Below, in pieces: positions 9,106-20,520 of a DNA stretch of 64,000 bases; position 1 is the first letter of the stretch, and each line of letters starts with the position of its first letter. Source of the stretch: Kosakonia sp. BYX6. Its GTDB lineage: Bacteria; Pseudomonadota; Gammaproteobacteria; Enterobacterales; Enterobacteriaceae. Under the pieces are notes generated by a model. It searched no databases, was not told the origin of the DNA, and worked only from the letters and a program-made list of their open reading frames with translations. The translations under genes were made by a program, and so were the position numbers. The DNA lies in assembly GCF_038449125.1 (NCBI RefSeq), contig NZ_CP151800.1, positions 1,894,406 to 1,958,405 on the forward strand. Direction: 5' to 3'.

Positions 9106-9903
9106 TTACGGGTTTGTATTTCGTGGCAGCTCGCTGACAATATCCGCTAACAGATTGAATATCTCGCTGAATAAACGTTCGCAGAACGGAGCGATTAACG
9201 GCATCATGGCCGCCATCAGTAAAATACCGACGCTTAACGTAACGGGAAAACCGATCACAAACACCGATAATTGCGGCGCCATACGGTTCAGTAAGCCAAG
9301 GGAGAGGTTAATGGTCAGTAGCAGGGTGATAATCGGCAGCGCCAGCATTAAACCATTGAGGAAAATCATCCCAGCCGCCCGCGTTAACGCCATGTAAGCA
9401 TTGCCGTTTACCGGGTTACCGCCAATCGGCAAAGTGTGGAATGTGTCCACCAGCATTGAAATCAGCCACAAATGCCCATTGAGTGTCAGGAACAACAGCA
9501 ACGCCAGCATATCGACAAGGCGCGCCAGGACCGGCATGTTCAGGTGGCTGGTGGGATCAACAAAAGTGGCGAATGAAAGGCCCATTTGCAGGCCGATTAA
9601 TTCCCCGGCCATACGGATGGTGGCAAAGGCGAATTGCATAGTGAAACCGAGCGCAATGCCAATCAGAATCTGCTGAAGCGCCACCCACAGGGCAGCCGGC
9701 GAGAAAATCGGAATATCCGGCACCGGCGGCAGTGTCGGGGCGACCACCATCGTTATTACAATCCCCAGGCCCACTTTAATCCGCCGGGGAATGCGCGATT
9801 CGCTCAGAATAGGCGCGGTCATGATCAGCGCCATCACGCGCAGCAGCGGCCAGAAATACAGACTGATCCAGTGTATCCACTGGTCGCTGGTGACGTTCAA
9901 CAT
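9106..9903 (-). CDS. fliR: FliR, flagellar type III export gate protein
   Basis: This 265-residue, very hydrophobic protein aligns with E. coli FliR (261). The conserved stretch TRIGMA-type core appears as [20 protein letters not shown]. FliR, with FliP and FliQ, builds the helical export gate in the basal-body membrane. It is the last gene of the fliLMNOPQR operon, eight bases after the fliQ stop codon. The start is the ATG at 9903. Confidence 0.95.
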   Translation of the reverse strand: MLNVTSDQWIHWISLYFWPLLRVMALIMTAPILSESRIPRRIKVGLGIVITMVVAPTLPPVPDIPIFSPAALWVALQQILIGIALGFTMQFAFATIRMAGELIGLQMGLSFATFVDPTSHLNMPVLARLVDMLALLLFLTLNGHLWLISMLVDTFHTLPIGGNPVNGNAYMALTRAAGMIFLNGLMLALPIITLLLTINLSLGLLNRMAPQLSVFVIGFPVTLSVGILLMAAMMPLIAPFCERLFSEIFNLLADIVSELPRNTNP

Positions 9904-9911
9904 AGGCCGGA

Positions 9912-10181
9912 TTACCCGATGATGTAAGGAATGTTGTTGAACAGAGTACGCATATAATCAAGCAGCAAATTGAGCATCCACGGCCCGGCAACCACGATAG
10001 TGACAAACACCGCGATAATTTTCGGGATAAACGAGAGCGTCATTTCGTTGATTTGCGTCGCCGCCTGCAAAATGCTGATCACAAGGCCGGTGATCAGCGC
10101 GATCAGCAGCAGCGGGGAGGCGAGCGCGAGCGCGACTTTCATCGCCTCGGTGCCCATCATCATGACCGATTCGGGTGTCAT
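9912..10181 (-). CDS. fliQ: FliQ, flagellar type III export gate protein
   Basis: This 89-residue protein has two membrane helices and matches E. coli FliQ (89). The opening [16 protein letters not shown] and the [15 protein letters not shown] loop are typical. It is a multi-copy component of the FliPQR export gate. It lies between fliP and fliR in the fliL operon. Confidence 0.96.
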   Translation of the reverse strand: MTPESVMMMGTEAMKVALALASPLLLIALITGLVISILQAATQINEMTLSFIPKIIAVFVTIVVAGPWMLNLLLDYMRTLFNNIPYIIG

Positions 10182-10190
10182 GCCTTACTC

Positions 10191-10928
10191 CTAACTGTAA
10201 AAGCTTTGCGCCAGCGAGCCGACAAGCAGCTGCCAGCCATCCACCAGCACAAACAACATCAGTTTGAACGGTAGCGCGATCGTCGCAGGTGGCACCATCA
10301 TCATCCCCAGCGCCATCAGCACGCTTGCGATCACCAGGTCGATAATCAGGAAGGGAATAAAAATCGTAAAACCAATCTGGAACGCGGTTTTCAGCTCGCT
10401 GGTGACATACGCCGGCAGCAGAATGCGCATCGGCACCGCTTCTGGCCCTTCAATCGGCGGGCTATTGGAAAGACGGGCGAACAGTGCGAGATCCGCCTGG
10501 CGGGTCTGACGCAGCATAAATTCACGCAGCGGTTGCGCGCCCCGGTCGATCGCCACATCCAGCGAAATCTTGTTTTCGCTAAACGGCTGATACGCGTCGG
10601 TGTAAATCTTGTCGAGCACCGGCGACATAATGAAAAAGGTCAAAAACAGCGCCAGACCCAGCAATACCTGGTTCGGCGGCGCCGACGGCGTACCGAGCGC
10701 ATTTCGCAGCAGGCCAAACACAATGATGATGCGAGTAAAGCTGGTCATCATCAGCAAAATGGCGGGCAGGAAGGTGAGGGAGGTGATAAACACCAACGTC
10801 TGCACTGGCAGCGACCAGCTTTGGCCTCCGCCTGCCAGCGGCTGGCTGACCAGCCCCGGAAGTTGTGCGAACGCAGCAGGCGCAACCAGACACAGCCCGG
10901 CCAGCGCAAAAGGGAACAAACGGCGCAT
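10191..10928 (-). CDS. fliP: FliP, flagellar type III export gate protein
   Basis: This 245-residue protein matches E. coli FliP. It has a cleavable N-terminal signal sequence (to about residue 21, ending AAFA) and four later membrane helices, with the conserved [20 protein letters not shown] segment. It forms the ring of the export gate. Its ATG overlaps the fliO stop codon (ATGA), suggesting translational coupling. Confidence 0.96.
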   Translation of the reverse strand: MRRLFPFALAGLCLVAPAAFAQLPGLVSQPLAGGGQSWSLPVQTLVFITSLTFLPAILLMMTSFTRIIIVFGLLRNALGTPSAPPNQVLLGLALFLTFFIMSPVLDKIYTDAYQPFSENKISLDVAIDRGAQPLREFMLRQTRQADLALFARLSNSPPIEGPEAVPMRILLPAYVTSELKTAFQIGFTIFIPFLIIDLVIASVLMALGMMMVPPATIALPFKLMLFVLVDGWQLLVGSLAQSFYS

Positions 10929-11302
10929 CAGGATCTCCCGGAACGCTTGAGCAAATTCTTCATCACGGACTGGAAATCCACATTTTTCTCGTTCACGGCT
11001 TCGCTGTCGACGGGGGCGGGCGGAAGTTTGTGCAACAGATTGATGTTGGTGGGCGTAACGCCCAGCACCAGGCGTGCATCTTCAACATCCACAATCACCA
11101 CGCGTTCGCGCGGGCCAACCGTGGAGCTGGCAGTCACTTTTAAACCCCGACTGCTGGCGGTTCTGCCGCCAAAGCCGAAGCGTTTGGCAAGCCAGGCCGC
11201 GATCAAAATCACGGCGATGATGCCAAACAGCGCGCCACTGACTTGCAACAGTGGCGCGCCGGAAACGGCGGACGGTTGAGAAACCGTGGCCTGTGTCTTC
11301 AT
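10928..11302 (-). CDS. fliO: FliO, export gate assembly protein
   Basis: The product is 124 residues with a single membrane helix near residues 22-42 and a cytoplasmic C-terminal domain containing the conserved [20 protein letters not shown] stretch. FliO is a scaffold for FliP ring assembly. Length and position match E. coli FliO (121). It is separated from fliN by seven bases. Confidence 0.94.
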   Translation of the reverse strand: MKTQATVSQPSAVSGAPLLQVSGALFGIIAVILIAAWLAKRFGFGGRTASSRGLKVTASSTVGPRERVVIVDVEDARLVLGVTPTNINLLHKLPPAPVDSEAVNEKNVDFQSVMKNLLKRSGRS

Positions 11303-11309
11303 ACTTGCC

Positions 11310-11726
11310 TCAGCGGCTCAGACGACGCATACGCTCGGAAGGCGTGATGATGTCGGTGATGCGCACGCCGTATTTATCGGCCACCACCACGACTTCACCT
11401 TGAGCTATCAAATAACCGTTGATCAGGATATCCAGCGGTTCACCCGCCAGCCCATCAAGGGCGACCACCGAACCCTGCGTCAGGCGCAGCAGCTCTTTGA
11501 TCGTCATGCGGGTACGACCCAATTCAACCGTCAGTTTGACGGGGATATCCATAATCAAATCGATATCCTGAAGATTACCGCCAACTTCGCCGCCGCCAAG
11601 CTGCTGGAACACGGCGTCAGCCGCGGTTTTCGTGCCAGACGTGGTTTTTTGTTCGTTCAACGCGTCAGCCCACAGATCGTCCAGTGCTCCGCTGTTCTCA
11701 TCGGACGGATTGTTCATATCACTCAT
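11310..11726 (-). CDS. fliN: FliN, C-ring switch protein
   Basis: This 138-residue protein has a C-terminal SpoA domain with IPVKLTVELGRTRMTIKELL and VVVADKYGVRITDIITPSERMRRL, as in E. coli FliN (137). It forms the base of the C-ring, working in rotation switching and in export through FliH binding. Its ATG overlaps the fliM stop codon by four bases. Confidence 0.96.
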   Translation of the reverse strand: MSDMNNPSDENSGALDDLWADALNEQKTTSGTKTAADAVFQQLGGGEVGGNLQDIDLIMDIPVKLTVELGRTRMTIKELLRLTQGSVVALDGLAGEPLDILINGYLIAQGEVVVVADKYGVRITDIITPSERMRRLSR

Positions 11727-12727
11727 TTGGGCTGTTCCTCATTCAGCGAATTCAAAATCGGGTTTATCAAGTGCTCAACACGTAACGCATATTGCCCGTT
11801 GACCGTACCGTACTGGCTGGTAAGCACCGGTACGCCGTCGACGTGCGCGATAATGCGGTCGGGTTTATCAATCGGCAGCACATCGCCGGGTTTGAGCTTA
11901 AGTATCTGCGACAGGCGCAGGGGAATATCCGCGAAATTGGCAATCAAAGTCAGCTCAGAGTGCTGAACCTGACGCACCAGGTTGTCACGCCAGTTCTGGT
12001 CTTCATTGCGTGAGTTTTCCAGCGGCGGGTTAACCAGCGTTTCGCGCAGCGGCTCGATCATGCTGAACGGCAGACAGATATTGAACTCACCGGTCAGGTT
12101 GCCGATTTCCACATGGAACGGCGTATTGACGACGATATCGTTAGGCGATGTGGTGATGTTCGTAAACTTCACCTGCATTTCAGAACGCACGTATTCAACA
12201 TCAAGCGGGTGAATCGCTTTCCACGCGTCGCTGTACGCTTCAAGCGCCAGCTTCAGCATGCGGTTGATCACGCGTTGTTCAGTGTGCGTGAACTCGCGGC
12301 CTTCCACTTTGGTTGGAAAACGCCCGTCACCGCCAAACAAGTTATCCACAGCGATAAACACCAGGCTTGGCGAGAACACGAACAGGCCGGTTCCGCGCAG
12401 CGGTTTTAAGTGGATCAAGTTAAGGTTGGTGGGAACGGGTAAGTTACGCGCAAATTCATGGTAGGGCTGAATGCGGATCGCGCCGACGGTGATATCCGGG
12501 CTACGACGCAGCAGGTTGAACAACCCCATGCGAAACTGGCGTGCGAAACGTTCGTTGATGATCTCCAGCGCCTGTAAACGTTCACGAACGACGCGGCGCT
12601 GGGTATTCGGGTCATAGGGGCGAATGTCGCTTTCGCCCGCCATACCCGGTTTCGGCTCATCACTTTTATCGCTGTCGCCATTAAGCAGCGCATCGATTTC
12701 TGCCTGAGAAAGAATACTATCGCCCAT
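11723..12727 (-). CDS. fliM: FliM, C-ring switch protein
   Basis: This 334-residue protein matches E. coli FliM (334). The N-terminal MGDSILSQAEIDALLNGDS is the CheY-P binding peptide, the middle domain (about 45-240) contacts FliG, and a C-terminal SpoA domain pairs with FliN. It controls clockwise/counter-clockwise switching. It starts four bases after the fliL stop. Confidence 0.96.
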   Translation of the reverse strand: MGDSILSQAEIDALLNGDSDKSDEPKPGMAGESDIRPYDPNTQRRVVRERLQALEIINERFARQFRMGLFNLLRRSPDITVGAIRIQPYHEFARNLPVPTNLNLIHLKPLRGTGLFVFSPSLVFIAVDNLFGGDGRFPTKVEGREFTHTEQRVINRMLKLALEAYSDAWKAIHPLDVEYVRSEMQVKFTNITTSPNDIVVNTPFHVEIGNLTGEFNICLPFSMIEPLRETLVNPPLENSRNEDQNWRDNLVRQVQHSELTLIANFADIPLRLSQILKLKPGDVLPIDKPDRIIAHVDGVPVLTSQYGTVNGQYALRVEHLINPILNSLNEEQPK

Positions 12728-12731
12728 GTCT

Positions 12732-13199
12732 TTACCGCAAAATGAAAGCTGTATAAAGAACGTCAGTGACTTCCTGCTTCGGTTGTCCTGGCACTAATGG
12801 CGTTGCGATTGTTTCTTTAATCGCGGTAGCAAGGTTCTGCTTGCCCTCGTTGGTTGCGAGCTGATTAGCGTCCTGACGTGAGAACAACAGCAACAAGCGG
12901 CTACGCACTTCCGGCAGATATTCACTCAATCTTGCCCGCGTGGCGTCATCTTTCAGACGCAGCGTGATCCCGACATAGAGCACGCGGTCTGCGTCGCCCA
13001 GGTTCACGGTAAAGGTGTCCAGTGCGAAGAAGACAGGCGCAGGCGGAGGCGGAGCTTCCACTTTGGCGTTAGCCGCTGGTTTTTGTTGCATACGCCAGTA
13101 ACTATAGCCAGCTGTGGCACATGCCGCGAGTGTGATTAACACCAGCAGCGGGATCCAGATAGAGCGCTTGCGTTTTTTGTTGAGAGCGGAGTCAGTCAT
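12732..13199 (-). CDS. fliL: FliL, basal-body stator-associated protein
   Basis: This 155-residue protein has one N-terminal membrane helix (about residues 14-34) and a periplasmic domain with [20 protein letters not shown]. It matches E. coli FliL (154). It associates with the stator and supports motor torque. It is the first gene of fliLMNOPQR. The 100 bases separating it from fliK should contain its promoter, but no clear FlhDC or sigma-28 site was recognised there. Confidence 0.95.
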   Translation of the reverse strand: MTDSALNKKRKRSIWIPLLVLITLAACATAGYSYWRMQQKPAANAKVEAPPPPAPVFFALDTFTVNLGDADRVLYVGITLRLKDDATRARLSEYLPEVRSRLLLLFSRQDANQLATNEGKQNLATAIKETIATPLVPGQPKQEVTDVLYTAFILR

Positions 13200-13299
13200 C
13201 TGATACGGGCTTCCTGTTAACAGCTTATGAGGTGATTATCCCGTGTCCTGCTCCGGTCAAAGGGCGGAAAAGACGGGGATAATCATGCTACCTCTGGCG

Positions 13300-14565
13300 T
13301 TAGGCAAAGATGTCGACCGCGCCGTTACCGCGAGCCGCAGACTGCAAGCTCGCCGGGGCGACCAGCGCCTCTTCATCATCGCTGCCAAAACGATCGCCGG
13401 AACCCGAGCGTGAAGCCTGTTGCTGCTGGGAAGACTGCTGTTGTTGGCCTGCGAAGCTTTCGCTGCTGATATTGCTCTGACCGAGTTGAATACCGCTTTC
13501 AGCAAGAGACGTACGCAGCATCGGCAACGCCGCTTCCAGCGCCTGACGAACATGGCTGTGCGCTGACACCATCTGCAATTGCGCTTGATTATCTTCAAGC
13601 TTAATCGAAATTTGCACCTGGCCCAGATCTTCGGGGTGTAAACGCAATTCCGCGCTCTGCTGACCCTGGCGGGTAAACAGCGTCACATGCTGGCTAAGAT
13701 TCTGCTGCCACTCATGGCTGCCGAGCGGGGCGCTAAGTACCGGTGCCGCGACGGGCGTACTGGCCTGCGCAGCGCTCACGCTGGTGGTGACCGGCGCGAG
13801 GCTGGCGGTGGTGTTGGTGGTTTGCAGCGCGGCGGTGTCATTCTCTTTTTTCGCCGAAGCCGTTGAGGCGAGCGTCGCGGTTTGCTGCGCGTCATCCGCC
13901 ACGTTGAACGGCGCTGCGCCTGTGGCGTTATCAGCTTTCGCGCCGGTGCGCGGCAGGTCGGCGTCGGTGGCCGTCGACATCGCGCTGTTATTCAGTGCGC
14001 GGTTCGCCGCCCCGGCCACATCGACTTTGCCTGTGGCGGTTGTTGGCTGTGCGCTGGTGGTCAACTGCGCGGCTTGTTGATGCGGCAACATCGCCATCAG
14101 CGCGCTCAGGCCTGCCAGCTCGTCATCGCTTAAATCAGTTTTTTCATCGCTGTCGCTGGCTTGCGCGGTTTTGCTTAATGCCGCCAGCACATCGGTTTTG
14201 GCGGCAGGCGTCAGGCCAGACAGCAGATTCTGCATGTCTTCCGTACTTTTCGCCGAGGCAATCACATCACTTTTCGCGCTCTGGCGCGCCAGCAAATCCG
14301 CCAATTTCTGCGCGGGCGTTTGTGCTTGTGTTTCTTCGCCCGCAGCCGCCGTCAGGTTGCCTTTGCCCAGCTTGCCGCTTAACGCCGCCGCTTGTAAGTC
14401 GGCAAGGGTCAGCGGCGCATCGCTTTCTTGCCCCTGCACGCCGGACATCGCGCCGGTCAGCATGGCAAGAAAATCTTGTGCGGCATCCCCGCCGGTTTTG
14501 CCCGTCTGCGCACCGGTGGTAGTGGTGTCGGATTCCGTAACTAACAGTTTTGGCAACGTGATCAT
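13300..14565 (-). CDS. fliK: FliK, hook-length control protein
   Basis: The 421-residue product is longer than E. coli FliK (375). The low-complexity N-terminal two thirds, rich in Ala, Thr, Ser and Asp, are typical of the molecular-ruler part. The C-terminal domain (about 285-385, with [20 protein letters not shown]) is the conserved switch that changes export specificity from hook to filament. The fliJ stop codon overlaps its ATG. Length variation in the ruler part can alter hook length, but no measurement is possible here. Confidence 0.94.
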   Translation of the reverse strand: MITLPKLLVTESDTTTTGAQTGKTGGDAAQDFLAMLTGAMSGVQGQESDAPLTLADLQAAALSGKLGKGNLTAAAGEETQAQTPAQKLADLLARQSAKSDVIASAKSTEDMQNLLSGLTPAAKTDVLAALSKTAQASDSDEKTDLSDDELAGLSALMAMLPHQQAAQLTTSAQPTTATGKVDVAGAANRALNNSAMSTATDADLPRTGAKADNATGAAPFNVADDAQQTATLASTASAKKENDTAALQTTNTTASLAPVTTSVSAAQASTPVAAPVLSAPLGSHEWQQNLSQHVTLFTRQGQQSAELRLHPEDLGQVQISIKLEDNQAQLQMVSAHSHVRQALEAALPMLRTSLAESGIQLGQSNISSESFAGQQQQSSQQQQASRSGSGDRFGSDDEEALVAPASLQSAARGNGAVDIFA

Positions 14566-15005
14566 TCTATTTTCCTCAGGGATGCTCGCTGTGCAAACTC
14601 ATCCATTTTTTTCTGATCGAGACGGTTTTCCGCCAGCAGTGCGGCGGCGCTTTGACGGTCCTGCAACGTTTGCCAGGCCTGTAAGCGCTGTTTCTTTTCA
14701 CGCCAGCAACCCAGCGCGAAATCCACTTTTTCGTTCCACTGAGCTAACTGATGGCGATGTTGTTCAATGGCTTTTTCGAGCGTCTGAATAAACTGCTGAT
14801 AGTTCTGCCAGCGTTGGTTATCAATCCCCTGGCTCATGGTGTTATTCAGGCTGCTGCGGTACTCATGCTGATAATCGATCAGCATTTTTAACTGTTCTTC
14901 GGCTTGCTGGCAGCCGCGACGCATTTCACCCAGTTTCAGTGCCGCGTCGTCCACTTCTTTTTCTGCCAGATCTTTTAGCGTCGTTAATGCGCTGTTCTGC
15001 GTCAT
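14562..15005 (-). CDS. fliJ: FliJ, export chaperone escort
   Basis: This 147-residue, highly charged protein is predicted to be an antiparallel coiled coil, as in E. coli FliJ (147). It sits in the centre of the FliI ATPase ring, helps couple ATP hydrolysis and proton motive force to export, and recycles chaperones. It overlaps fliK by four bases. Confidence 0.94.
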   Translation of the reverse strand: MTQNSALTTLKDLAEKEVDDAALKLGEMRRGCQQAEEQLKMLIDYQHEYRSSLNNTMSQGIDNQRWQNYQQFIQTLEKAIEQHRHQLAQWNEKVDFALGCWREKKQRLQAWQTLQDRQSAAALLAENRLDQKKMDEFAQRASLRKIE

Positions 15006-15024
15006 AAAGTCAGCTCTCCATTAC

Positions 15025-16395
15025 TTAAACTGTCGGGAAGATAAGCTCTAACGCCTGCATTGAATCTTCCCACCCGGCACGTTCAAAAATGCCCTGTTGC
15101 AGGAAAGCTTCCAACTGTGGCCACAAAGTAATGGCTTTATCCAGCATTGGATCGCTCCCGCGCGCGTACGCGCCGACGCTCACCAGATCGCGGTTACGTT
15201 GGAAGCTCGACAGCAACTGCTTAAAGTTGCGCACGCGTGCGTAATGTTGTTCGGTAATCAAGGCTGTCATCGCGCGGCTGATGGACGCTTCAATGTCGAT
15301 AGCCGGGTAGTGACCGGCTTCCGCCAGGCGGCGCGACAACACAATGTGTCCATCGAGAATGGCGCGCGCGGAGTCAGCGATAGGATCTTGTTGGTCATCC
15401 CCTTCGGTCAGCACGGTATAGAACGCGGTAATCGAGCCGCCGCCGTGAATACCGTTACCCGCACGTTCTACCAGCGCCGGTAATTTGGCGAAGACAGAAG
15501 GCGGATAACCTTTGGTGGCGGGCGGTTCGCCAATCGCCAGCGCGATTTCACGCTGCGCCATGGCATAACGCGTCAGGGAATCCATGATCAGAAGCACATG
15601 CTGACCGCGATCGCGGAAATCCTCAGCAATGCGCGTGGCGTAGGCAGCGCCCTGCATACGCAATAAAGGCGAGACATCCGCCGGTGCGGCGATCACAACA
15701 GAACGCGCGCGGCCTTCAGGCCCGAGGATGTTCTCGATAAAATCTTTCACTTCGCGGCCACGTTCGCCGATAAGCCCAACGACAATCACGTCGGCCTGGG
15801 TGTAACGCGCCATCATGCCTAACAGCACGCTTTTCCCGACGCCGGAACCGGCGAACAGACCCATACGCTGACCACGACCGACGGTTAACAACGCATTGAT
15901 GGCGCGCACGCCGGTATCCAGAACGTGTTCAATCGCTGTACGTTGCAGCGGGTTAAATGGCTGAGTGACTAACGCGCCTGTTTCACCGGTATCCGGTGCC
16001 GGCAGGCCGTCGAGCGGTTTACCGCCGCCGTCCAGCACGCGGCCGAGCAGGGCAGGGCCGAGCGGCAGTTGCTTGCCGCTGTGTAAATTATCGCCCGTCG
16101 CGCTGCGGGCATACACGCGCGCGCCAGGCAAAATGCCTTCCACTTCTTCAAGAGGCATCAGGAACAGGCGCTGGCCGTTAAAACCGACCACTTCGCTTTC
16201 CACTTCGCGAGTTTCAAGCCCGTCCTGACGTTCGATAATGCACGTTGCTCCCAGCGGCAGTTGTAACCCGGTCGCTTCCAGCACCAGGCCGGTTGCGCGA
16301 GTCAGTCGGCCATAACGGCGCACAGAAGGCAGTTGCGTCATCTTTTGCTCGAAGTTATCCAGCGTTGTCAGCCAGCGGGTTAAACGTGCGGTCAT
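15025..16395 (-). CDS. fliI: FliI, flagellum-specific export ATPase
   Basis: This 456-residue ATPase is similar to the F1 beta subunit. The P-loop is [14 protein letters not shown], and the conserved [15 protein letters not shown] and [15 protein letters not shown] segments are present. The start is the ATG at 16395, which overlaps the fliH stop (TGATG). An upstream extension to 16425 has no family support. FliI forms the hexameric ATPase at the export apparatus with FliH and FliJ. Confidence 0.96.
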   Translation of the reverse strand: MTARLTRWLTTLDNFEQKMTQLPSVRRYGRLTRATGLVLEATGLQLPLGATCIIERQDGLETREVESEVVGFNGQRLFLMPLEEVEGILPGARVYARSATGDNLHSGKQLPLGPALLGRVLDGGGKPLDGLPAPDTGETGALVTQPFNPLQRTAIEHVLDTGVRAINALLTVGRGQRMGLFAGSGVGKSVLLGMMARYTQADVIVVGLIGERGREVKDFIENILGPEGRARSVVIAAPADVSPLLRMQGAAYATRIAEDFRDRGQHVLLIMDSLTRYAMAQREIALAIGEPPATKGYPPSVFAKLPALVERAGNGIHGGGSITAFYTVLTEGDDQQDPIADSARAILDGHIVLSRRLAEAGHYPAIDIEASISRAMTALITEQHYARVRNFKQLLSSFQRNRDLVSVGAYARGSDPMLDKAITLWPQLEAFLQQGIFERAGWEDSMQALELIFPTV

Positions 16396-17111
16396 CAAAC
16401 GACTCCGGGTGCCGCCAGACGGCACAGTTCCTGCCAGCGCGTTGCTACGCTGGCGTCTAAATCGCCTTCATCGGCGGAAACTTTGCACCCGCCCTGATGC
16501 AGGGTCGGGTCGCCGCGCAAACGCCAGCCGTGCAGGCTGAGGGTCGCGCCAAGCATCTCTTCCACGCGCTGCAAATCGTCCGGGTGAACGCGCAACTGCG
16601 GTTTACCGCTGAACAGCGGCTCTTGTTGCAATAACAGCTGAATCTGTTTAATCAGCGCGCTGTTATCCACCACCGGCGCGTGGCCGAGCACCTGGCGCGC
16701 GGCTTCCAGCGCCATCTGCATCAGGCGGGACGCGATAACGCTGTCCAGCGCATCCAGCGTGTACTGAAATTCGCTGACCAGTTGCTGCATCCGCGCATGG
16801 ATCGGCGCTTGCTGCTGGCGCGCCTGGTTCAGACCTTGCTCAATACCTTGCGCCAGGCCTTCCTGGTACGCGGCGTCGTAACCGGCTTTGCGGCCTTCCG
16901 CCAGCCCGGCGTTATACCCGGCGTCGTGGGCCTGCATTTGGATCTGCGCGAGATGCTGCTGTTGCTTCTGCTCGTCGCTTAATTCGTCTTCTTCACCTTC
17001 GCCGACATCGGTAGCCGGTTGCTCCTGCGTTATCAGCGGAGCGAATTCGGCAGCCAGCGGGATCGCCAGATCGTCTGGCGTCCACACCTTCCACGGCATT
17101 TCGTTAGACAT
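16395..17111 (-). CDS. fliH: FliH, regulator of FliI ATPase
   Basis: The product is 238 residues. The N-terminal [16 protein letters not shown] matches the family start and fixes the ATG at 17111, eight bases inside the end of fliG. A Gly-x3-Gly repeat region ([19 protein letters not shown], residues about 75-105) is typical of FliH helices. It inhibits FliI and links it to FliN at the C-ring. Confidence 0.95.
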   Translation of the reverse strand: MSNEMPWKVWTPDDLAIPLAAEFAPLITQEQPATDVGEGEEDELSDEQKQQQHLAQIQMQAHDAGYNAGLAEGRKAGYDAAYQEGLAQGIEQGLNQARQQQAPIHARMQQLVSEFQYTLDALDSVIASRLMQMALEAARQVLGHAPVVDNSALIKQIQLLLQQEPLFSGKPQLRVHPDDLQRVEEMLGATLSLHGWRLRGDPTLHQGGCKVSADEGDLDASVATRWQELCRLAAPGVV

Positions 17112-18102
17112 ACGTATCCTCGCCGCTGCCAATTACCATCTCGCCGGTTTCCGCCAGACGGCGAACGACGAGCAGGATAGCTTTCTGTTCGTTTTCCACC
17201 TGAGACAAGCGTACCGGGCCACGGTTGGCCAGGTCGTCGCGCAGGATATCTGCCGCACGCTGCGACATGTTGCGCAGGAACTTGTCGCGCAACGGTGGCT
17301 CCGCGCCTTTGAGGGCGATAAGCAAGGATTCGGAATCCACTTCCTGCAACAGACGCTGGATGGAACGGTCGTCGACATCCACCAGGTTTTCGAACAGGAA
17401 CATCTCGTCGATAATTTTCTGTGCCAGCTCGCCGTCGAACTCGCGCACTGCGGTAATAACCGCTTCTTCCTGCTGCGTTTTCATCAGGTTGATGATTTCC
17501 GCCGCCGTTCTCACGCCACCCATTTTGCTGCGTTTGAGGTTCTGGCCGTCGAGCAGGTTGTTCAGCACTTCGGTCAGTTCCGCCAGCGCGGCCGGCTGGA
17601 CGCCGCCGAAGGTGGCGATACGCAGCATCACATCGTGGCGCATACGCTCGTCAAACAGCGCAAGGATATCCGCCGCCTGCGAACGTTTGAGGTGCACAAG
17701 GATGGTGGCAATAATCTGCGGGTGTTCGTCGCGAATAAGGTCGGCGGCGCTCTGCGGCTCCATAAAGTTGAGCGTTTCGATGCCGCTGGTGGTATCGCGC
17801 GTTTCGAGAATATCTTCCAACAGGCTGGAGGCGCGCTCTTCGCCGAGTGCTTTCACCAGCACCGAACGCAGGTAATCGTTGGCGTTGATGTTCAGCGCCG
17901 CGAATTGTTCCGCCTCGTTTTCGAACTCCTGCAACACGTCCATCAACTGCTTGTTGGAAATCTGACGCACGCTGGCCATCGCGGTACTCAAGTGCTGGAC
18001 TTCGCGGGCGGAGAGGTGCTTAAACACCTCGGCCGCGCGGTCTTCGCCAATGGTCATCAGCAGGATGACGCTTTTGTCCGTTCCGGAAAGATTATTGCTC
18101 AT
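17104..18102 (-). CDS. fliG: FliG, C-ring torque protein
   Basis: This 332-residue protein is close to E. coli FliG (331). The armadillo-like N and M domains and the C-terminal torque helix are present ([23 protein letters not shown] region). It joins FliF to the switch complex and interacts with MotA. It overlaps fliF by 11 bases and fliH by 8, in the normal fliFGHIJK order. Confidence 0.96.
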   Translation of the reverse strand: MSNNLSGTDKSVILLMTIGEDRAAEVFKHLSAREVQHLSTAMASVRQISNKQLMDVLQEFENEAEQFAALNINANDYLRSVLVKALGEERASSLLEDILETRDTTSGIETLNFMEPQSAADLIRDEHPQIIATILVHLKRSQAADILALFDERMRHDVMLRIATFGGVQPAALAELTEVLNNLLDGQNLKRSKMGGVRTAAEIINLMKTQQEEAVITAVREFDGELAQKIIDEMFLFENLVDVDDRSIQRLLQEVDSESLLIALKGAEPPLRDKFLRNMSQRAADILRDDLANRGPVRLSQVENEQKAILLVVRRLAETGEMVIGSGEDTYV

Positions 18103-19804
18103 GTTCGTTACTCATCCACTGGCGAATGACCAGCGCCACGACGCGCGGATCGTTATCTGACATTTCGCGAATACGCTGGCTCATCACTTCGGCGCTCAGG
18201 CGCTGGTTAGAACGACGCTGCTGTTGCTGCTCGTCTTTGCTGAGACGTACTTCCACGGACTCTTCAATTTCTGAACGCGCTTGCGCGGCTTCCTGTGCGG
18301 CTTTCGCTTCTTCCTGGCGGCGAACCAGTTGCGGACGCACCGCTTTACGCCACAGCAGCCACGCCACAATCAGCACCAGTAACCAGCGGCCTGCGGTCAT
18401 CAGCTGGTCGATAAACGACTGCTGCTGCCAGAACGGGATCTGACCACCGACATCATCTGTCGCGTTGAACGGCGAGTTCACCACGTTGAGGGAGTCACCG
18501 CGTTTTTCGGTGTAGCCCATCGCTTCGCGGGTCAAATCTTCAATCTGTTTCAACTGGTCGGCGGTCAGCGCGGCGGTTTTGCCATCTGCCAGCGTGCGGT
18601 AGTTCACCACCACGGCGACAGAGAGACGCTGAATATCGCCCACATTCATCTTGGTGTGACGAATGGTGCGGTCGACTTCATAGTTGTTCGTTTCGTTATG
18701 CGTGGTGTTACGCGGGCCGGACGTGGTATTGGTGCTGGTCGTCGACTGGCCTTGTTGCGCCTGACCTTGCGCATTTTGATTCTGCTGACCGTTCTGCTGA
18801 TTCGCAGGCGGTGTGGTAATCGGCGCGGTGTTCGCCGGGGCTGGCTGGTTAGAGAGCGCACCCGGTACGCCGCCAGGATACTGGCCGCCAATCTGCTCGC
18901 TATTATTCACCTGACGAGAACGCAGCACCGCTTGTGCTGGGTCGCCGCCGTTCGGCGTGTATTGTTCTTCGGTCTGCTCTTTATTGGCGAAATCCAGTTG
19001 CGCCGTCACCTGCGCGTGAACGTTAGCGTTCCCGACGATCGGCCCAATAATCGATTCGATGCGACGTTGAATACGGCCTTCGACATCGGCGGTGTATTTC
19101 AGTTGTGCGTCATTGAGATCACGACCGGCGGTGCCGGATTGCGTCAGCAGGCGGCCGCTCTGATCAACCACAGTGACATTACCCGGCGGCAAACCTGCCA
19201 CTGCGCTGGACACGAGGTGCACCATCGCGCTGATCTGACCGTCATCCAGCGCACGACCCGGCTGCAAATTCACGGTGACCGACGCGGAAGGGGATTTCTG
19301 CTCACGGACGAACAAAGAGGGTTTCGGCATCGCGAGGTGAACGCGCGCGCCTTTAACTGGACCGAGTGTTTCGATAGTGCGTGCGAGTTCGCCTTCCAGC
19401 GCGCGTTGGTAGTTAACTTGCTCGCTGAACTGGCTGATGCCGAATTTTTCTTGATCCAGCAGTTCAAAACCGACCGCGCCGCCTTTCGGCAGACCTTGCT
19501 GAGCGAGACGCAGGCGCAGTTCGTGCACTTTATCTGCTGGCACTTCAATCGCGCCGCTGCCGTCAGCGAAACGGTAAGGGATATTCATCTGCGTCAGCTG
19601 TGTGACGATTGCGCCGCCATCCTGATCGGACAGGTTGCTATAAAGGGTGCGATAGTCCGGCGCTTTCGCCCACAGAACCATCGCGACAACGATGGCAACG
19701 GCTGCGGCGGCGGCCACCATCAAAGGAATTTTGGGGTTCGCGCGTAAGCGGTTGATCCACTCTAGAGATTTATTCTGCGGTGCAGTTGTTGCAGTCGCAC
19801 TCAT
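18092..19804 (-). CDS. fliF: FliF, MS-ring protein
   Basis: The product is 570 residues with two membrane helices (about 25-47 and 448-470) enclosing the periplasmic ring-building domains. A Gln/Asn/Thr-rich linker lies at about 300-365, and the short cytoplasmic tail binds FliG. E. coli FliF is 552 residues, so the difference lies mainly in the linker. It is the first gene of the minus-strand flagellar operon and is divergent from fliE. Confidence 0.96.
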   Translation of the reverse strand: MSATATTAPQNKSLEWINRLRANPKIPLMVAAAAAVAIVVAMVLWAKAPDYRTLYSNLSDQDGGAIVTQLTQMNIPYRFADGSGAIEVPADKVHELRLRLAQQGLPKGGAVGFELLDQEKFGISQFSEQVNYQRALEGELARTIETLGPVKGARVHLAMPKPSLFVREQKSPSASVTVNLQPGRALDDGQISAMVHLVSSAVAGLPPGNVTVVDQSGRLLTQSGTAGRDLNDAQLKYTADVEGRIQRRIESIIGPIVGNANVHAQVTAQLDFANKEQTEEQYTPNGGDPAQAVLRSRQVNNSEQIGGQYPGGVPGALSNQPAPANTAPITTPPANQQNGQQNQNAQGQAQQGQSTTSTNTTSGPRNTTHNETNNYEVDRTIRHTKMNVGDIQRLSVAVVVNYRTLADGKTAALTADQLKQIEDLTREAMGYTEKRGDSLNVVNSPFNATDDVGGQIPFWQQQSFIDQLMTAGRWLLVLIVAWLLWRKAVRPQLVRRQEEAKAAQEAAQARSEIEESVEVRLSKDEQQQQRRSNQRLSAEVMSQRIREMSDNDPRVVALVIRQWMSNEHEQ

Positions 19805-19931
19805 TGCGCACCTCGTAACTCTGGGTGGATGTTGTTATTTGAGTTGAGAAACAAAACAGACTCCCGGGTCGGCAAACTCGACATATGTCCATTAACATGG
19901 CGATGCCATTATTTGACGAAACGGATTTTTC

Positions 19932-19975
19932 TATGCCTCAAATAACCTGGTTTTTTGTCGCTATTTACCGCCATT
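19932..19975. promoter_or_regulatory. FlhDC-type binding site between fliF and fliE
   Basis: CGCTATTTACCGCCATT at 19959-19975 closely matches one FlhDC half-site. An inverted, weaker half-site (TATGCCTCAAATAACC, 19932-19947) lies 11 bases upstream, which fits the known arrangement of two inverted half-sites with a spacer of 10-12. The position between the divergent fliF and fliE class II genes is where FlhD4C2 is expected to act. Confidence 0.7.
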
Positions 19976-20030
19976 ATCCCATTGACAAGCTGTTAACCTT
20001 GTCGGGTATCAAACCATCCGGGGATTTACA

Positions 20031-20342
20031 ATGGCTATACAAGGCATTGAGAGCGTCGTCAGTCAGTTGCAGGCAACTGCCGGGATTGCGCGCAATCAGA
20101 GCGTGGAAAGCGAACCGTCGGTCAGCTTCGCCGGGCAACTGCATGCTGCGCTGGATCGCATTAGCGACACGCAAAACGCAGCGCGTACCCAGGCGGAAAA
20201 ATTTACACTCGGTGAGCCGGGTGTGGCGTTGAACGACGTGATGACCGATCTGCAAAAATCCTCCATTTCTCTGCAAATGGGGATTCAGGTGCGTAACAAG
20301 CTGGTGTCTGCTTACCAGGACATCATGAATATGCAACTGTAG
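20031..20342 (+). CDS. fliE: FliE, hook-basal body junction protein
   Basis: This 103-residue protein matches E. coli FliE (104). The opening [17 protein letters not shown] and the C-terminal [18 protein letters not shown] are typical. It connects the MS ring to the rod and is the first protein exported. It is transcribed alone from the shared fliE/fliF region and is followed by a terminator. Confidence 0.95.
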   Translation: MAIQGIESVVSQLQATAGIARNQSVESEPSVSFAGQLHAALDRISDTQNAARTQAEKFTLGEPGVALNDVMTDLQKSSISLQMGIQVRNKLVSAYQDIMNMQL

Positions 20343-20362
20343 TTTGCAGCGTTAGCGAAGAG

Positions 20363-20394
20363 ACCAGGCCGGATCGTTCCCGCCTGGTTTTTTT
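20363..20394 (+). terminator. Rho-independent terminator after fliE
   Basis: The stem ACCAGGC / GCCTGGT has a 12-base loop and is followed by a run of T residues, 20 bases after the fliE stop. Confidence 0.85.
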
Positions 20395-20520
20395 CGTTTC
20401 TGTAAAAAATATCCCCCTTTAGTAGTAGGGTATTTTTCCCTGCCTTGATGTTCTTTACAGAACTCTACTTTACGTTTTTTACACTTTTTACCCGCCAATA
20501 AACTGATAAGGGGGTCGATA

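Noticed and set aside
13784-14791. Plus-strand open frames opposite fliK and fliJ
   Set aside because: They mirror high-GC codon bias of real genes on the other strand and carry no recognised motif or ribosome site.
18656-19747. Long plus-strand frame opposite fliF (363 residues)
   Set aside because: It is antisense to a fully conserved fliF and shows only Arg/Leu-rich shadow composition.
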